A stretch of 64,000 nt of DNA from Rhinopomastus cyanomelas (GCA_013400115.1 VXBP01002784.1:1371383-1435382); one strand, 5' to 3'; shown: positions 49,420 to 61,123, counted from the first letter of the stretch. Program-made: numbers and translations. The notes: generated from the sequence alone by a model not told the origin.

Positions 49420-49930
49420 TGAAAGTTCATTCCAGTCCTTCACAACGATTGTCTTTAATTAATATTATTATTGATCATGTAATAGGAGACACAGCCTGAG
49501 TGATACAAGCATTTCAAGGGAATGCTTCTTTACAGCTTAATTATATTTCCCTGGGAGATTTCGTATAATTCAATTTATTTTCCCTCATGTTTCATCAATC
49601 ATTATGTATGAATGGAAAGGATATTTGAGCTTCATGTGGAGCACATCTTCTGCGGAGGAATGCATCTTCGAAGATTCTAAGGTGACGGTAACTCTTGCTG
49701 GAAAATGTTCTGAGGACAAACTGCCGAGGCACGTGGCCTCTGTAAGCCCAACTCTGCTGCAACAAACACACTGAAATTGGCCCAATTATGTGCATTTTTA
49801 ACGTGCATGGAAGGTGCACATGCGTGTTCATTTTGTCTTACAAAAGTACAGTTGAGTTTAGCTCGTTTGCTGTATGACAGTCTATTACTGCCATAATCCC
49901 TGTGACAGAGTAAGTTACAGGTGGTGCTGA
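49420..49930. promoter_or_regulatory. Candidate conserved non-coding block
   Basis: AT-rich, repeat-free, starting with a TAATTA (49456-49461) cluster. It carries CACGTG at about 49728 and a run of ATG/CAT-type words. Inference from composition only. Confidence 0.25.
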
Positions 49931-50107
49931 ATCTTGCCATTGCTGGGTGCCCAGCAAGCTCTTCACTCTGGAAGCTGCCAAGTTATGCAGGATATTCATC
50001 ACTGCCTGTGGCAGACTTCCAAATGCCATGGAGATGAAACTGAGATTATTTTTAGAGCAAAGTGCTCATCACCTGAGATTTTCTTTATATGTAGCATCTT
50101 CACATTC

Positions 50108-50195
50108 CGGGGCGTGTTTTGCGCGAGGGAAGCTCTGCATTAGGAATGCGCGTGTGCTTTGCGCGGGGTGTTACGGTGCAGCCCGCCGCAGCACG
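50108..50195. other. CpG-dense patch (strongest in the window)
   Basis: Twelve CpGs in 88 bp (TTGCGCGAGG, AATGCGCGTG, TTGCGCGGGG, CCCGCCGCAG), followed to about 50340 by G/C-rich but CpG-poorer sequence. The overlapping 149-codon frame (49947-50396) has no recognisable domain and its length is explained by high GC lowering stop frequency. It could be the core of an orphan CpG island, that is, an unannotated promoter or enhancer. Confidence 0.55.
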
Positions 50196-50399
50196 GTACC
50201 TACCTTGGTGTGCCCTTGGGGCTGGGTGCAGGCTGGAGGGGTGAAGCTGTGCCCAACCCAGCTGTGCTGCGCTGCTGGTGATGTTGTGACCAAGCACCAT
50301 CGCAGGGCAGGGCAGACACGTCATTTAACCCCTCTGTGCACCTCCTGCACAGTGATGGCAGGAGAAACTGGGAGATTGTCTATTGCTATGGGGTGAGAT

Positions 50400-50790
50400 G
50401 AAGGACCTATTTTAAAAATACCAAGTAGGTCCAGCTCTGAGTCAGTAAAGGTCTGCTCTGTTACCACTAATGGGCAGGCTTTCATAATTCTTTGCTATTA
50501 GAGTATTAACTCCCTTTTTCCAAAGCCTTCCTGAACCTCTCATTGTCCGGTATTTGTATCCCTCACTTTAATGAGTGCTAAATAAGAATTATATAAGTAT
50601 TTCAATAATTCTCATTGGACAGTTAATTAAGCAGCACTGACTCTAAGGAGCAGTCAGCTATTACCTCCTTTTACAGACAAGTGCTTCCACAGACACAAAG
50701 GGAAGAGGTCAATTTAAAAAAAAATGATGTGTGGATTAGTAATCTTTCTCTGTAATGAATGACCCAGCTAACAAGCTGAAACAGTGAAAT
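50400..50790. promoter_or_regulatory. Candidate conserved non-coding block
   Basis: AT-rich, repeat-free, with TAATTA inside AGTTAATTAAGC (50624-50629) and ATGAATGACC near 50755. It flanks the CpG-dense patch at 50108. Inferred. Confidence 0.27.
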
Positions 50791-51099
50791 AAAAACGTGC
50801 CTTTTTTTTCCCTTTTGTCCCCTCATTTTTCCGATCCAGTCTCTTGTGTTCCTGCAGCCTTCTTCTATAAACGAAATGACTTCCCTTTAACTTTTTTGGG
50901 GCCTGAATATTTTGAATTAAAGCTCTCCAAATCTGCTTCCCTCAGAAAACTGTGTGGGGCATGGCCCTGCCCAGTTCCTCATGGCACATTCTTTTGTAAC
51001 AGCTTCTGTTTTTTCTCACATTTGATAGATCCTACCGCAAACTTCAGCTAGAGCAAGTGCAGAGGACCGTAATACCAGTCTTACACACTGGGTATTTTA

Positions 51100-51414
51100 T
51101 TAAGTCCAGCAGTTAAAAATGTACAAAGTTCCTTGTAATAATCCATTCATTCTGTTCTCGCCTGATTCTTGGAGTAAGCTTGCACAATTATTCAAATCCC
51201 AGCTTTTAGCTACAGCATATACCTCGCTATGGGGCTGTGCCTCTGTAATCTTGCTTTGGTCTTGCATGTCAAATGGAATTAACTCCCATAAGAAATGTAT
51301 GCCAAGACAACCCAAAGTGTCTAATCCTACTGCTGTCTTAAATTTCTGAAACTCAGACCTGTCATCTTTTTCTATAGCTTTGTTGAAGTTCTCACTATGC
51401 TTCAGTCCATCCAA
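51100..51414 (-). other. Unassigned 104-codon open frame
   Basis: The minus-strand frame from 51414 to 51100 has a fairly balanced, hydrophilic composition (for example DGLKHSENFNKAIEKDDRSE and HSEVYAVAKSWDLNNCASLL), unlike the Ser/Cys/Leu-rich chance frames elsewhere. There is no ATG at its start (TTG), a stop lies four codons upstream and no convincing splice sites flank it. I recognise no family. It may be a scrap of a retrocopy or retroelement, or chance. Confidence 0.2.
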
Positions 51415-51589
51415 AGATGAAGTTTAGGGAAATTTGCATTTTTATGTATTTTTCAGTTGTGCCTTTTCAAGTATTCCCTTTGTAGAATTTTTTTTTAAAC
51501 TCCAGTCCTAATTTGTACTCGGCAGAACATCTGATGGAGGTGGATTCCATTGCTTTCAGCTGGTGATACGCAAGTTTAAACACACAGAG

Positions 51590-51652
51590 CGTCGGGCTAC
51601 GCGGCGACAACGCTCGTGCCACATGGGCACGTGGAAATAATGATATCATTAT
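51590..51652. promoter_or_regulatory. CpG cluster, E-box and 16-bp palindrome packed together
   Basis: Eight CpGs lie in 51590-51631. CACGTG lies at 51628-51633. ATAATGATATCATTAT, a perfect 16-bp palindrome, lies at 51637-51652 and presents TAAT and ATTA half-sites in inverted orientation, as paired homeodomain dimers use. Function is inferred. Confidence 0.35.
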
Positions 51653-52330
51653 GCCTACACCTTAACAGCTCAGCCCAGCTAATCACAAAACCTAACGCTG
51701 ACCGATTAAATCTCAAATCATGTTGCTTTCTTCATGAATAAAGCGCTGGCTGAAATTAGCTTTGCTTAGTGTAACTACGCTGTTTGTGTGTTGTACCAGA
51801 AGCAGATTAGCTTTCAGAGCAGCCTTTCCGACGTGTCTCCCTTCTGCTGTTCTCTAGAGGGCATGCTTTCAGATTTCAACAAAAAAATGCCTACATTATA
51901 AATAATGAAAGGCAGGAAAAAAGCAAAGCATTATCAGAGAGAAACTTAATTTTCCACTTATTCAATCAAATATCAACCAGATCTGATTAGGGGTGGCCAA
52001 TTCCAGATGAACTGGGCAAAATACATTTACATAGGGGGTCTAGTTTCAACATAATTTCAGTAAAAAGCAATTACAAAATTATAGGCAGATAGAAAGCTGG
52101 ATCTTGTAGGTGTCTTGGCTAAGTGAGGTTGGAAGGCTAAAACTGTAACTTATTATAGTGGATATTTAAGTGGTAAGCCACAGCACTCTCCACTTGAAAG
52201 TTAATTAAGGCCGTAGAATGACCATACTTGTACAGCAAATATGTTAATGGGTTAGCCATGGCAACTGTCACAACAAAGCCCGGCAGAAAATAATGGCTTT
52301 ATGCATCAGTTTTGCTGATTGTTACGTCTT
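51653..52330. promoter_or_regulatory. Candidate conserved non-coding block
   Basis: Repeat-free AT-rich sequence with AGCTAATCAC, ATTAGC and TAATTA (52202-52207) words. It continues directly from the palindrome cluster at 51590-51652. Confidence 0.28.
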
Positions 52331-52890
52331 TTTAAAAGCGCTGCTGTATTTTGTCCTGCTTTGCTTTGTTTTTACTGTTTGGGGAAAAGGTGTAGTAGCA
52401 TTTAATTTAGGAACTGCTTAGTATCAGTGTTGGAAACTGAGACTAAAATACTGAGAAGCTGAAAAAGGTTGAATAACTTACTCATGTGCTGCCACTATAT
52501 AAACATCAATAAATAGTGCATGTCACCAAGGCTTTCTCTTTATTTAGTGTTTTTAGGCAGGCCATGTGGCTTCTTGAGAGCACAATTCTCCTTAAAGAGC
52601 TTGAGCTAATCCTTTATATCGAGTATTTCATTTATGAGTGTAATAGCTGCGTTATTTTTGTTGCTGTTGAATAAATGAACTCGGTGGCAAACAGACTATC
52701 AATTGACTGTTCTACTTCAAGTGGATTAAATCTGAAACTTCCTTCCAAGAATTCTCCTTATTCAGAGCATGGTCAGTTCTGGGCTTCTGGGTTGATTTTG
52801 CACGCTCAGGTTCCCACTGATTTTGAACTTTGTAGGAGGATGGGGATTTTCACTCTGCTTCAGCTTCAGAACCCTTATTTCAAAAAGATT

Positions 52891-53070
52891 CACCTGTCTG
52901 TATGACTTGGTCTAGGTGGTCCTGCTGTGGCAGGGGGATTGGACTAGATGATCTTTCGAGCTCCCTTCCAATCCCTAATGATTCTGTGATCTTTTGAGCT
53001 CCCTTCCAATCCCTAATGACTCTATGGTCTTTCGAGGTCCCTTCCAATCCCTAATGATTCTATGATTCTA
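52891..53070 (+). mobile_element. CR1 LINE, 3' end with triplicated 38-bp tail
   Basis: A short CR1 3' end (TATGACTTGGTCTAGGTGGT onward) whose last block is repeated three times head to tail: 52950-52987, 52988-53025 and 53026-53070. Each unit starts GATCTTTCGAG or a near variant, continues CTCCCTTCCAATCCCTAATG and ends ATTCTRTG. The units differ at a few positions (TCTTTTGAG in unit 2, GGTCTTTCGAGG in unit 3). Normal copies have this block once followed by 8-bp ATTCTATG units only. Confidence 0.95.
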
Positions 53071-53933
53071 GGAAATCACTGGTACCTCTCTCAGAATCTG
53101 TAAATTAACGTAGATCCACTGAAGTCTGAAAGCGACGTTTCACATCCTACTTCTCTAAAAGAGTAAGATGGAATGAGTATGTGGACGACTGCCGCAGCAA
53201 CATTGTGCAGTCAGCAAAGGGAAATTTAGAAAGGTATTTTTCAACGCTTCCCTCTTGTTCTTCTTCCTTAATATATTCCTTATTTACTTACACCATTGCG
53301 GTGAGAAATCTGTTGAATTTTGCAGCACATTCCATTACGGTAAGGAATTTATACATATTTACCCATAGAAATTAATTCCGTGCTGAAACTTCGCATTCAT
53401 TTCTCTCGATACCACTTTCACTATTAATCAGCTGCTGCTTGGCTCCTACTTCCCGGGAAGAATAAACACCTTGCCTTTTCCCAGCTAAGGAACTCCTTTT
53501 CCTCGGGACACATTCATACAGTTGTCCTGTCTCTAGTCAGAAAAAGGACGTGGACATTTATGAGTAGGACTGGCTGAATATTGTTTTGGGATTAAATATT
53601 TTCCATCAGGAATGTCTGTTTCATTGACATTGAATCTCTTCATAGAAACAGGTTGGATTTTAACAATATAATACAATATAATATAATACAATATAATAAA
53701 ATCCAGCAATAACATGAACATAACAGCATTTTGAGATTGTCAATCTGATAATTGCATGTACTTTTGGAAGGCCTGGCTGTTCTTCCAAGTTTTAGATCCT
53801 CTCGCTGCAGCCAGTATGGGCCACATAGTAACTGGCAAAGAGGTTGGTCCCAAACGCTCTCTCTCTGGCAACGCTTAGGAAAAGTCTGTCAACTTTTTGT
53901 CTTCAGGAGAGCTCCTCACTGTTGTGGTGTTCG
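53071..53933. other. Gene-free stretch with an AT microsatellite
   Basis: Apart from the AT-rich array at 53661 nothing is recognised. Confidence 0.5.
53661..53700. repeat. (ATAATACAAT)-type AT-rich minisatellite
   Basis: Several imperfect TAATACAATA/TAATATAATA units in a row. Confidence 0.85.
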
Positions 53934-54020
53934 CATAGAATCGTACAATGGTTTAGGATGAAAGGGACCACAGAGATCATCCAGTTCCGACCCTTTTGCC
54001 CTAGGCATGGACACTTCCTT
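53934..54020 (-). mobile_element. Older CR1 LINE, short 3' fragment
   Basis: CATAGAATCGTACAATGGTT, then TAGGATGAAAGGGACCACAG and AGATCATCCAGTTCC, followed by the decayed CCTTTTGCCCTAGGCATGGA block. It is of the older 'GGTTTAGGATGAAAGGGACC' type and breaks off after about 85 bp. Confidence 0.88.
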
Positions 54021-57000
54021 GTGGAATGAATGGCAGCTCTTGGCTAATAAAGAACCATTGTAAAAATGTGGAAATTGTATTTTCAATGGGAGAGTGATGA
54101 CTCTCGGCTAAAGATTTGGTGATCTGGGGGTCCTTGATGGACAGTGGGAAGTGTTGCAGTGTGTGGTAGCCCTTACTGTTTGTCCAGCTCCTGGCTGTCC
54201 ATGCACTGGAGCACCTGCCTCAGCTCTGCGGGCACCCCAAACCAATGCCACTTTCTCTTCATATCCAACAGCCTGAATCCTCTAACTGAGGTAGATGAAC
54301 GGTCCCCGCAGCAAGGCTGAAGAGAGCAAGGTAGAGAGCTGGGTGCAAGCTGTACCCCGTTGTCCCAATCCCATTCAGTCTTGGGTACATTTTCTGTTCA
54401 AGAGTTCCCTTCTTTACACGAACTTTCTAGAGAGCAAACAAATGGACTGAGACCCTGTATGATGTGGGCTGTGGGCAACAGGAGCCTTTGTTAGCCAGAC
54501 CTAGGTGCCTGCAAAGACCACGATTTTGTTTTCAGAAGTTATTTGGAAGTGCTGCAAAAATGTCTAATTCTTCCCTTTCTCCCAAACTCTCATTCTGCTA
54601 GAAACAGCCCAGGCCTGTTACTGATCTTTTCCAAGAGTTAGCTGAAACCGTGGGCACAGACCACAAAATCCTACATGCTGTAGCTTCATCGCTGCGTCAG
54701 TACTGCCTATCCCCTTGGATCACTTTTTTCTTGGTATTGTATCTTGGTGGCACTGAGGCATAAATGAAAAGCAACTGACTTGAGATTAATGTGGTCAAAG
54801 CAATTTTGATGCAGGTTCACGGACAGAGTGTTTGATAAACTTGGAGGCACCACTCAGCTCAGGACCTCTCTGCCCAGCGATCAGCGGGTTGCCGGGCTAT
54901 TTTTTGCAACTGGAATATCTGCTTCTTAGTTCAGCTTGCAAAACAATTGCACTGTTCCCTATCCAAAAATATTCTCCTAGATGTGACAGGGCTAAGTGGG
55001 GACAGGAGGCGATTCTTTGCAGCCCTTAGTTCTACCAGATACAAATATAGATGGGTGAAATTTGAAATTGCTGCAATCTTTGAAGTTCTTCCTTCATCGC
55101 CCTTGGAAAGTTTGTCACTTGCTTTGCGAAGGCCGAGTGTTCAGAAAAATTGCTCTCTCTATACAATATGGGGGAAGGATGCTACATAGTTCCTCCCATG
55201 TGTCTCCTGTCTAACTCCTGGACGTGCCAGTGAATCAAAATTGCAGCTGTGAGTGAATGCTTCAGTTCTGACTTCTTAAAAAAAGTTTCATTTTACTATC
55301 TCATTCCAGAGCAAGAAAGCAAAAATAGGCCATTTTAAGAAAATGATGCATAATTGTGGGCCTTAAACATTCTGAGCACTGAGCCCATCACTGATGGAGG
55401 TTTTAATGCTCTCAGTACTTTCTCAAGAGGTATTCAAGGGACACGCAGGGACAGGAGGTACCTGGACCAAAGCGATGCTTTGGTCTCACACTACTTAAGG
55501 ATTGTTCTGGTTGTAGAAATGTGTAATGGGACTGTATTAACCCAGCTACTTCTACGTATTAAAACTGATTCAGTGATTCCACTTTGTTTGAAGCTGAAAG
55601 GTGTGAGGCCGACGTGCCGCCCTGGAAAACTTCAAAAATATATCCAGTCCTCCTGAGGGATCATTTTAAAATAACCCATTGTCTTGTTTTCCAAGAATTT
55701 GTGCTGCAGGACCAGCGGCAGGTTGTTCTGAAGGACTGAACATATCCTAAGTAACAGTCTGAATGAGAACTACACAACAATTTCCCTAGGGCTGATCATT
55801 TGGACAATTGAATTCGATTCTCTCTAAATATGTCAAACGTTCCAGACAAGTGGTAATGCCTTTGTTATCTTCTCTTTGGTGACTACATCCGTCTCGGTCC
55901 TCGCAGAAAGACCTCTGAAGAATGTGGCTGAGGAACATGGAGACGAAGGAAAGTTGGGAAGTAGTATTTTTATAAAACTATTGACAGAAGGACAACAATT
56001 GGTTACCTTCATCTCTAGCTAGCTCTCCCTTGGATCAGTTTTTGCATTGTTTTTTGATGTGCTGAAACGTTTTCAGCATCATTAATTCGCTGTATTTTTC
56101 ACACTTTTGCCATATTCCACGGCCCCCTCCATCCTGCGTCAGCTCCAGAGCTGCACATTTTTTGTGCCCATAATCAGTGTCTGCGTCCGTTTGGGTGACC
56201 TTGACTCCAGCTGCAATTTTGTGACTTCTGAGTCACTGCTTCACTTTCCTTTGTCTCTGCTTTGCCTGTTGAAGACTATTAGCCTCTAGCTTTCCACAGA
56301 ATTTTTCCATAAGGATATAGCCCGGGGTATTATTGTTTAATATTCTGATAAATGTGCGTGAAAGTGTGTGTGTGAGTGTCTACAGCACCAGAAATAGCCT
56401 CCAACGTTTCTAGGAATGTAAAAAGTGAGTCCTTTGCAGACTCCTCATCTTGACTGGAGAGTTACAACCATGCACGCGGCTACTATTTTATTTCTTCTTG
56501 TTTACCTCGTTTGCAAATGCTCCCACAAACTTTTGCTTTGATCCCAAGTTGGCTCATTCAGCATGACCCTCTAGGGCTTCTACTGCTTCTTGATTGTTTA
56601 AACTCTCACTGCTCTAGTTTCTAAATGTATGAGCATGGGGCAGAAGACTGCAAAGGGCCAAACCTGTCTTGATAAAATGCCCCGAAGTCAACAACTTTAT
56701 GTAGAGGTGGATCCACAAAAATCACCGTGTGATTTTTGGGACTGTGTCCGATGCAAATATGAAAATATAGGACTTTGATCAGTGATACTGCAGCAGATTA
56801 GTCATAAACTGCTGTTAAAGTAGCAAATGCTGAAGGGGAACTCGGCACCACAGTCTGTGTTGTCTTTAGGGGAGCCAATTTTGTTTTATCTTGTCTGTTG
56901 CTATGTATGCAAATGAGAAGCAGAGACTGTGGGGAAGGCTGTGTGTGCACAGACTTCTCACCTGCTATACTGTACCTCCTCAACATTATCTACACAGGGC

Positions 57001-57734
57001 CTGCTGCTTTTATAAGGTTATTGGGAGATGACAGTACAGCAGAACATCAGTGGATGGACACGATAACAAGGACATCACAGCAAACAGCATATGCTAATGT
57101 TCTGCACAGAACTATTGGTGTGGCACACTGCAAATGAAATTGCCTCTTGTCTTACAGAAAGTGTGTCTGTAGAACGTAATCTGTTGCATTCGGAGATTCT
57201 GTGGCTTAAAATGTATATATTGGGCCAAGAAATGGTGCCACATTATCTGTTTCATGCTTCTGTTGGATGCAGAACATGTGCTGCTAAGAAGCAAAAAAGA
57301 CAAGCGTTTATTTTCAGGCACAGGACTTTGCAACCACTTGGGAAGAATATTGTTTGATTGAGAACCAAAACATTCCATGATGCTTAACAAACCTGCAAAT
57401 TGAAAAATCAACATCTGCCCTGTGTAGCAAATAGCAGGAGAGAGACCTGTAGCCTGAAAAATGCAAACTATTTCTTAAATTACATTTCTGTGCATTTACA
57501 AAATTACTAGTCTCTGCATCAAAAGTCTCAAGCTGTTTTTATGCGAGCGCGTACGTTGTGCCAATAGACAATATTCCAGCCTCGGGTCGTACCTGCTGTA
57601 TGACACAGCGGACAGTCCTTTGAGCATGAAGCTGCATCTCAGCGAATGCCCTTGTGTCAATATTTGAAGATAAAGGATATGCACAATTAAATCACTGAAG
57701 ATGACTAACCCGCGTGCCTAAAAACCCACAGCTC
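54021..57734. other. 3.7 kb without genes or recognised repeats
   Basis: Unique sequence; a modest CpG concentration lies at 57544-57600 (ATGCGAGCGCGTACG). An octamer ATGCAAAT lies at 56907-56914. Frames such as 55354-55656 are not recognisable. Confidence 0.5.
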
Positions 57735-57797
57735 CTGCCGTCACAGCTACAGCTCTTAGGTGAGCACTGTAGCTCTCACCTGAGCAGCCAACGGCAG
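57735..57797. repeat. Nested and overlapping inverted repeats
   Basis: Outer arms CTGCCGT (57735-57741) and ACGGCAG (57791-57797) enclose inner arms CTTAGGTGAG (57755-57764) and CTCACCTGAG (57775-57784; 9 of 10, the mismatch being a G-U-type pair). A third pair, GCTACAG (57746-57752) and CTGTAGC (57767-57773), interleaves with the inner pair, so both can form only as a pseudoknot or as alternatives. Part of this comes from an imperfect direct repeat (AGCTCT...GAGC twice). Confidence 0.6.
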
Positions 57798-59693
57798 CGG
57801 GCGAGGCACAGTCCCCTTTCAAACAGATGAAGGCACTGCTCTAAAGGAAACGGAGAGACACCAGTGATTCTGTGGTTACCGTGATGCCGGCTGCTCGCTT
57901 CACGTGTGCCCGGCCTTTTTTTCTTGCCGTCTCCCTTATTTACATATCACAGACATGTCTTTATAAAGTCGCTTTAAATAATTTATTAGATTGATCTTTT
58001 CAAACTCCTGCCCAGGCTAGGTGTCATTTGGAGAAGTTATTCAAACTTATGTAAAGGCTCACGTCTGAGCAGGACATTTACCTGCTTCAGTGCTGATAGT
58101 CTAAAAATACCTCCGTGTCCACACTATTATCCATTCTTCACATCCAATTGCTCTGTTATGGTAATAGTCAGGAGCACACCATGTAGTAATTACTTACAGC
58201 TGACTTAAGAAAAGAATATTCAACTCCCCCACTGTTCCACTAGAAGGTCTTTATGCACTATTAACTCATTCCTGTTTATTAATACTCTACTGGTAATTCT
58301 GACTGCTGCTTTTTAGGTTTGTAATAGGAGGACTATTAAACAGCAATTATTGACCATATGGGTTAGTGAATATTTGTGGTGCTTGTCAGGTGGTTGTTTT
58401 GCTGGGTATTTTTTTTATCCTTTGAAGTTGTTTTTAAGGAGCCGCATCACAGTGTAGCGGCACAACTTTACATCTGCCTGGGATTAAGAGCTTTGGCAGC
58501 GCTCCCTACCTAGAAAATGTAAATTCCATATTTCAGAAATATCACCTGAAGCTGTGAAAATACAGAACAATTTAAAAACCAGGAAAATGCTGCACCAGAT
58601 AAAGTGAAAAATTTTGTTGTCCTTTTTCTTCGTCCCAGCACTACAATGGTTCTTTCTTGTCTGTACGTCTTTCCGTTTCGTTGACGCTTCTTCCAGGTTG
58701 TAGATCTTGGCCTAGAATTCTGAAATGGTCAAACTAATAAAACTTGTCAGAGAGAAATGTGGATGTTGCATTTGTAAGAGCTAGAAATCTGCCTTCTTTA
58801 GTAAGCTTGCCCAGTGCGAAGATTGAGGAGAGGCAAAATTGCAGCAATTATCTCTCAAATAACTGTGCTGAAAAATAAAACCCAATGTCTTCCCTCCTTT
58901 CCTCTCCTGATTCTTTCTTTTTAAATCTTCTTAAAATCTGAGTGCAGTTCCTGCCTTTGCCAGCAGCGATAGCTGCCACTCACACAGGTTTGCAGAGATG
59001 ACTCTTCTTCCCACCTCTCTGCACGGTGAGGGCCAAACCAGCTCACGGTTTTGGCATCCACTTCTGTGATGCTGACAAGCTAAGTGAAAGATGAGGAAGA
59101 AAAGGGCTGCTTTTCCTTCCAGTAGGGGAAGGAGATGGGGCAACCATCTGCTGAAATTAAACAGCAGTGTGTGATGTGGTCTAGAAGAAAAATCCTAGAA
59201 ATAATGCCAGCACGTCCTGGCTGCAGAGGGCAGAAGGTGCAACTGCCCTCTGCCATTCCAGCCATCGTCATTTTTTTTCTCCTTGTACCTCACGAGGCAA
59301 ATCCATCAGCGTGAAAGAACGTGGCACTGGGACTGTTGCTGACTGCCTGTGAATTCTGTGGTACATACCAAATTATATTTAAAAAGATTTTGTAGGCATG
59401 TTGATATCAAGACAAATACAAGGAAATACTTTGTAAAATTTCTGAATTCGTGTTGGGGTTGTCTCTTAAGAAAAAGTCAAACTTTCAAACCCCATAACTT
59501 ACATTTGCCACCTATTCTGCTTTTTTGCAGAGTTTCCTTAATCCTTGCATACTGTTCTTACATTTCCTCACTGCTTCTGCTTGTGTATCTTTGACTTGGA
59601 TTATGACTTTCAGCTGTGTTGGTGTAGTCCTCTGAGTTAGTGACTAGTAATAACTCCATTCAGCCATAATCGTGGGCGCGGTTGTTTCTGATC
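57798..59693. other. Gene-free stretch containing an AT-rich enhancer-like block
   Basis: The block at 57960-58400 is annotated separately; the remainder holds no recognised repeat or exon-like interval. Confidence 0.5.
57960..58400. promoter_or_regulatory. Candidate conserved non-coding block
   Basis: Repeat-free AT-rich sequence with GTAGTAATTACTTAC (TAATTA at 58187-58192), TTTATTAGATTGATC near 57980 and CAATTATTGACC near 58343. Inferred from composition. Confidence 0.28.
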
Positions 59694-60392
59694 ATCATAG
59701 AATGTATTGGGTTGGAAGGAACCTCCAAAGGTCATCTTGTCCAACCCCGCTACAACAAGCAGGGACATGTCTAACTAGAACAGATTGCTCAGAACCCCAT
59801 CAAGCCCTGACCCTGAAAGTCTCCAGCGACGGGGCCTCCACCACCTCTTGAGGCAACCTGTTCAGTGATCCACCAGCTCAGATTAAAGAACCTTCTCCTG
59901 ATGTCCAGCCTAAATCTTCCCTATTCTAGTTTGTAAACCTTGTCCTATCATTCAATGCTCTTGTGAACATTATTCTCCAGCCACGTTATAGGCCCCTTTC
60001 AGGGATTGAAAGGTTGCTATAAGGTCCTTCTGGAGTCTTTTCCTCTTCAAGCTGAACAACTCCTACTCTCTCAGCCTGTCTTCATCAGAGAACTGTTCCA
60101 ACCCTCTGAGCATTTTTGTGGCCTCCTCTGGGCACACTCCAACAGTTCTGCATCCTTCTGTGTTGGAGACTCCAGAACTAGACACAGGACTCCAGGAGGG
60201 TAGAGCAGAGGGGCAGAATCCCCTCTCTCCATCTGCTGGCTACACCTCTTTTGACACAGCCCAGGATGCACTTGGCCTTCGGGGTAGCATCTGCACATTG
60301 GTGGATCGTGTCCAGCGTTTTATCCACTAGCACCCCAAGGTGTTTTCCCCAAGACAGCTCTCCAGCAAGTCTTCCCCAAGTCTGTACTGATA
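59694..60392 (-). mobile_element. Older CR1 LINE, about 700 bp with ORF2 remnant
   Basis: The longest CR1 here. The 3' end at 59694 reads ATCATAGAATGTATTGGGTT, then GGAAGGAACCTCCAAAGG. It runs through 'CCAGCCTAAATCTTCCCTA' and the 'TCTCAGCCTGTCTTCATCAG' block into ORF2. On the minus strand 60178-60423 translates to GKHLGVLVDKTLDTIHQCAD and ATPKAKCILGCVKRGVASRW, homologous to the region between the RT domain and C-terminus of CR1 ORF2. Frameshifts break the frame further on. It is of the older subfamily group ('GGGTTGGAAGGAACCT') and clearly inactive. Confidence 0.96.
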
Positions 60393-60424
60393 CCCTCTGC
60401 AAGGCTACAATAACTAATGTCAAA

Positions 60425-60740
60425 AAGAATTAGCTTGGAGTTTGAAATCTGTGACTTTGTTAATAACAAATCACTCTGCTGTTGTTTCTTTCTACTTATT
60501 TTTTTCCAAGTTGAAATGCATTCTTGGGCTAATGAAATTATGATTAGATATTCTTTCATCATGGAATTAATTTCTAATTGAGTTCAAATATTAACAAGCT
60601 AGACTCTCATAATTTACAGCTCGACCTGTCAGGACACAGGGGCCTTTAGAGCAATCACGCAGACACCAGTCTGATGCAGGCATGGGAGTGTGCTAATGCC
60701 ATCCTAGAAATAATAGCGTAACAACCACCACCAAAAACAT
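60425..60740. promoter_or_regulatory. Candidate conserved non-coding block
   Basis: AT-rich, repeat-free, with ATGAAATTATGATTAG, GGAATTAATTTC and TCTAATTGAG words. Inferred from composition. Confidence 0.22.
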
Positions 60741-61042
60741 CTGTCCATCTTCTAGGCTGGTCAAAGCAAAACTGAGGTTCTATTCTGCTTACAACTTTCA
60801 TACCAGAATACCCAACTGTCGTTCATTCTGAAAGTAGCTACTGTGATGTGAAGTGTTTTGCTCCGTAGTGCTGCTGCTTGAGTTTTCACTACAACATTTA
60901 TACGGTGCTTTACACCAAAAGCGTTTCTTTCTTCATCTTTGGTGGTCAGCTAAGAGAGGAAGAACTGAAGGGATGTATCCTTGGTGGGCAAGTGCAGGGC
61001 TAGTGTAAAGAGAGAGGCCCTTGCTCATGGACTTTACCCCTT

Positions 61043-61123
61043 CATAGAATCACTACGGATTGGAAGGGACCTCGAAAGGTCATCTAGTCCAATCCACAGC
61101 AGGATCACCTAGACCAAGTCACA
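61043..61123 (-). mobile_element. CR1 LINE, very short 3' fragment
   Basis: CATAGAATCACTACGGATTG, then GAAGGGACCTCGAAAGGTCA, then a join to CACAGCAGGATCACCTAGAC that lacks the usual CCCTG..., an internal deletion of roughly 8-10 bases. Young-looking group. Confidence 0.93.

Noticed and set aside
49947..50396. 149-codon frame over the CpG-dense patch
   Set aside because: Length is explained by high GC; no domain, and composition is unlike known proteins.
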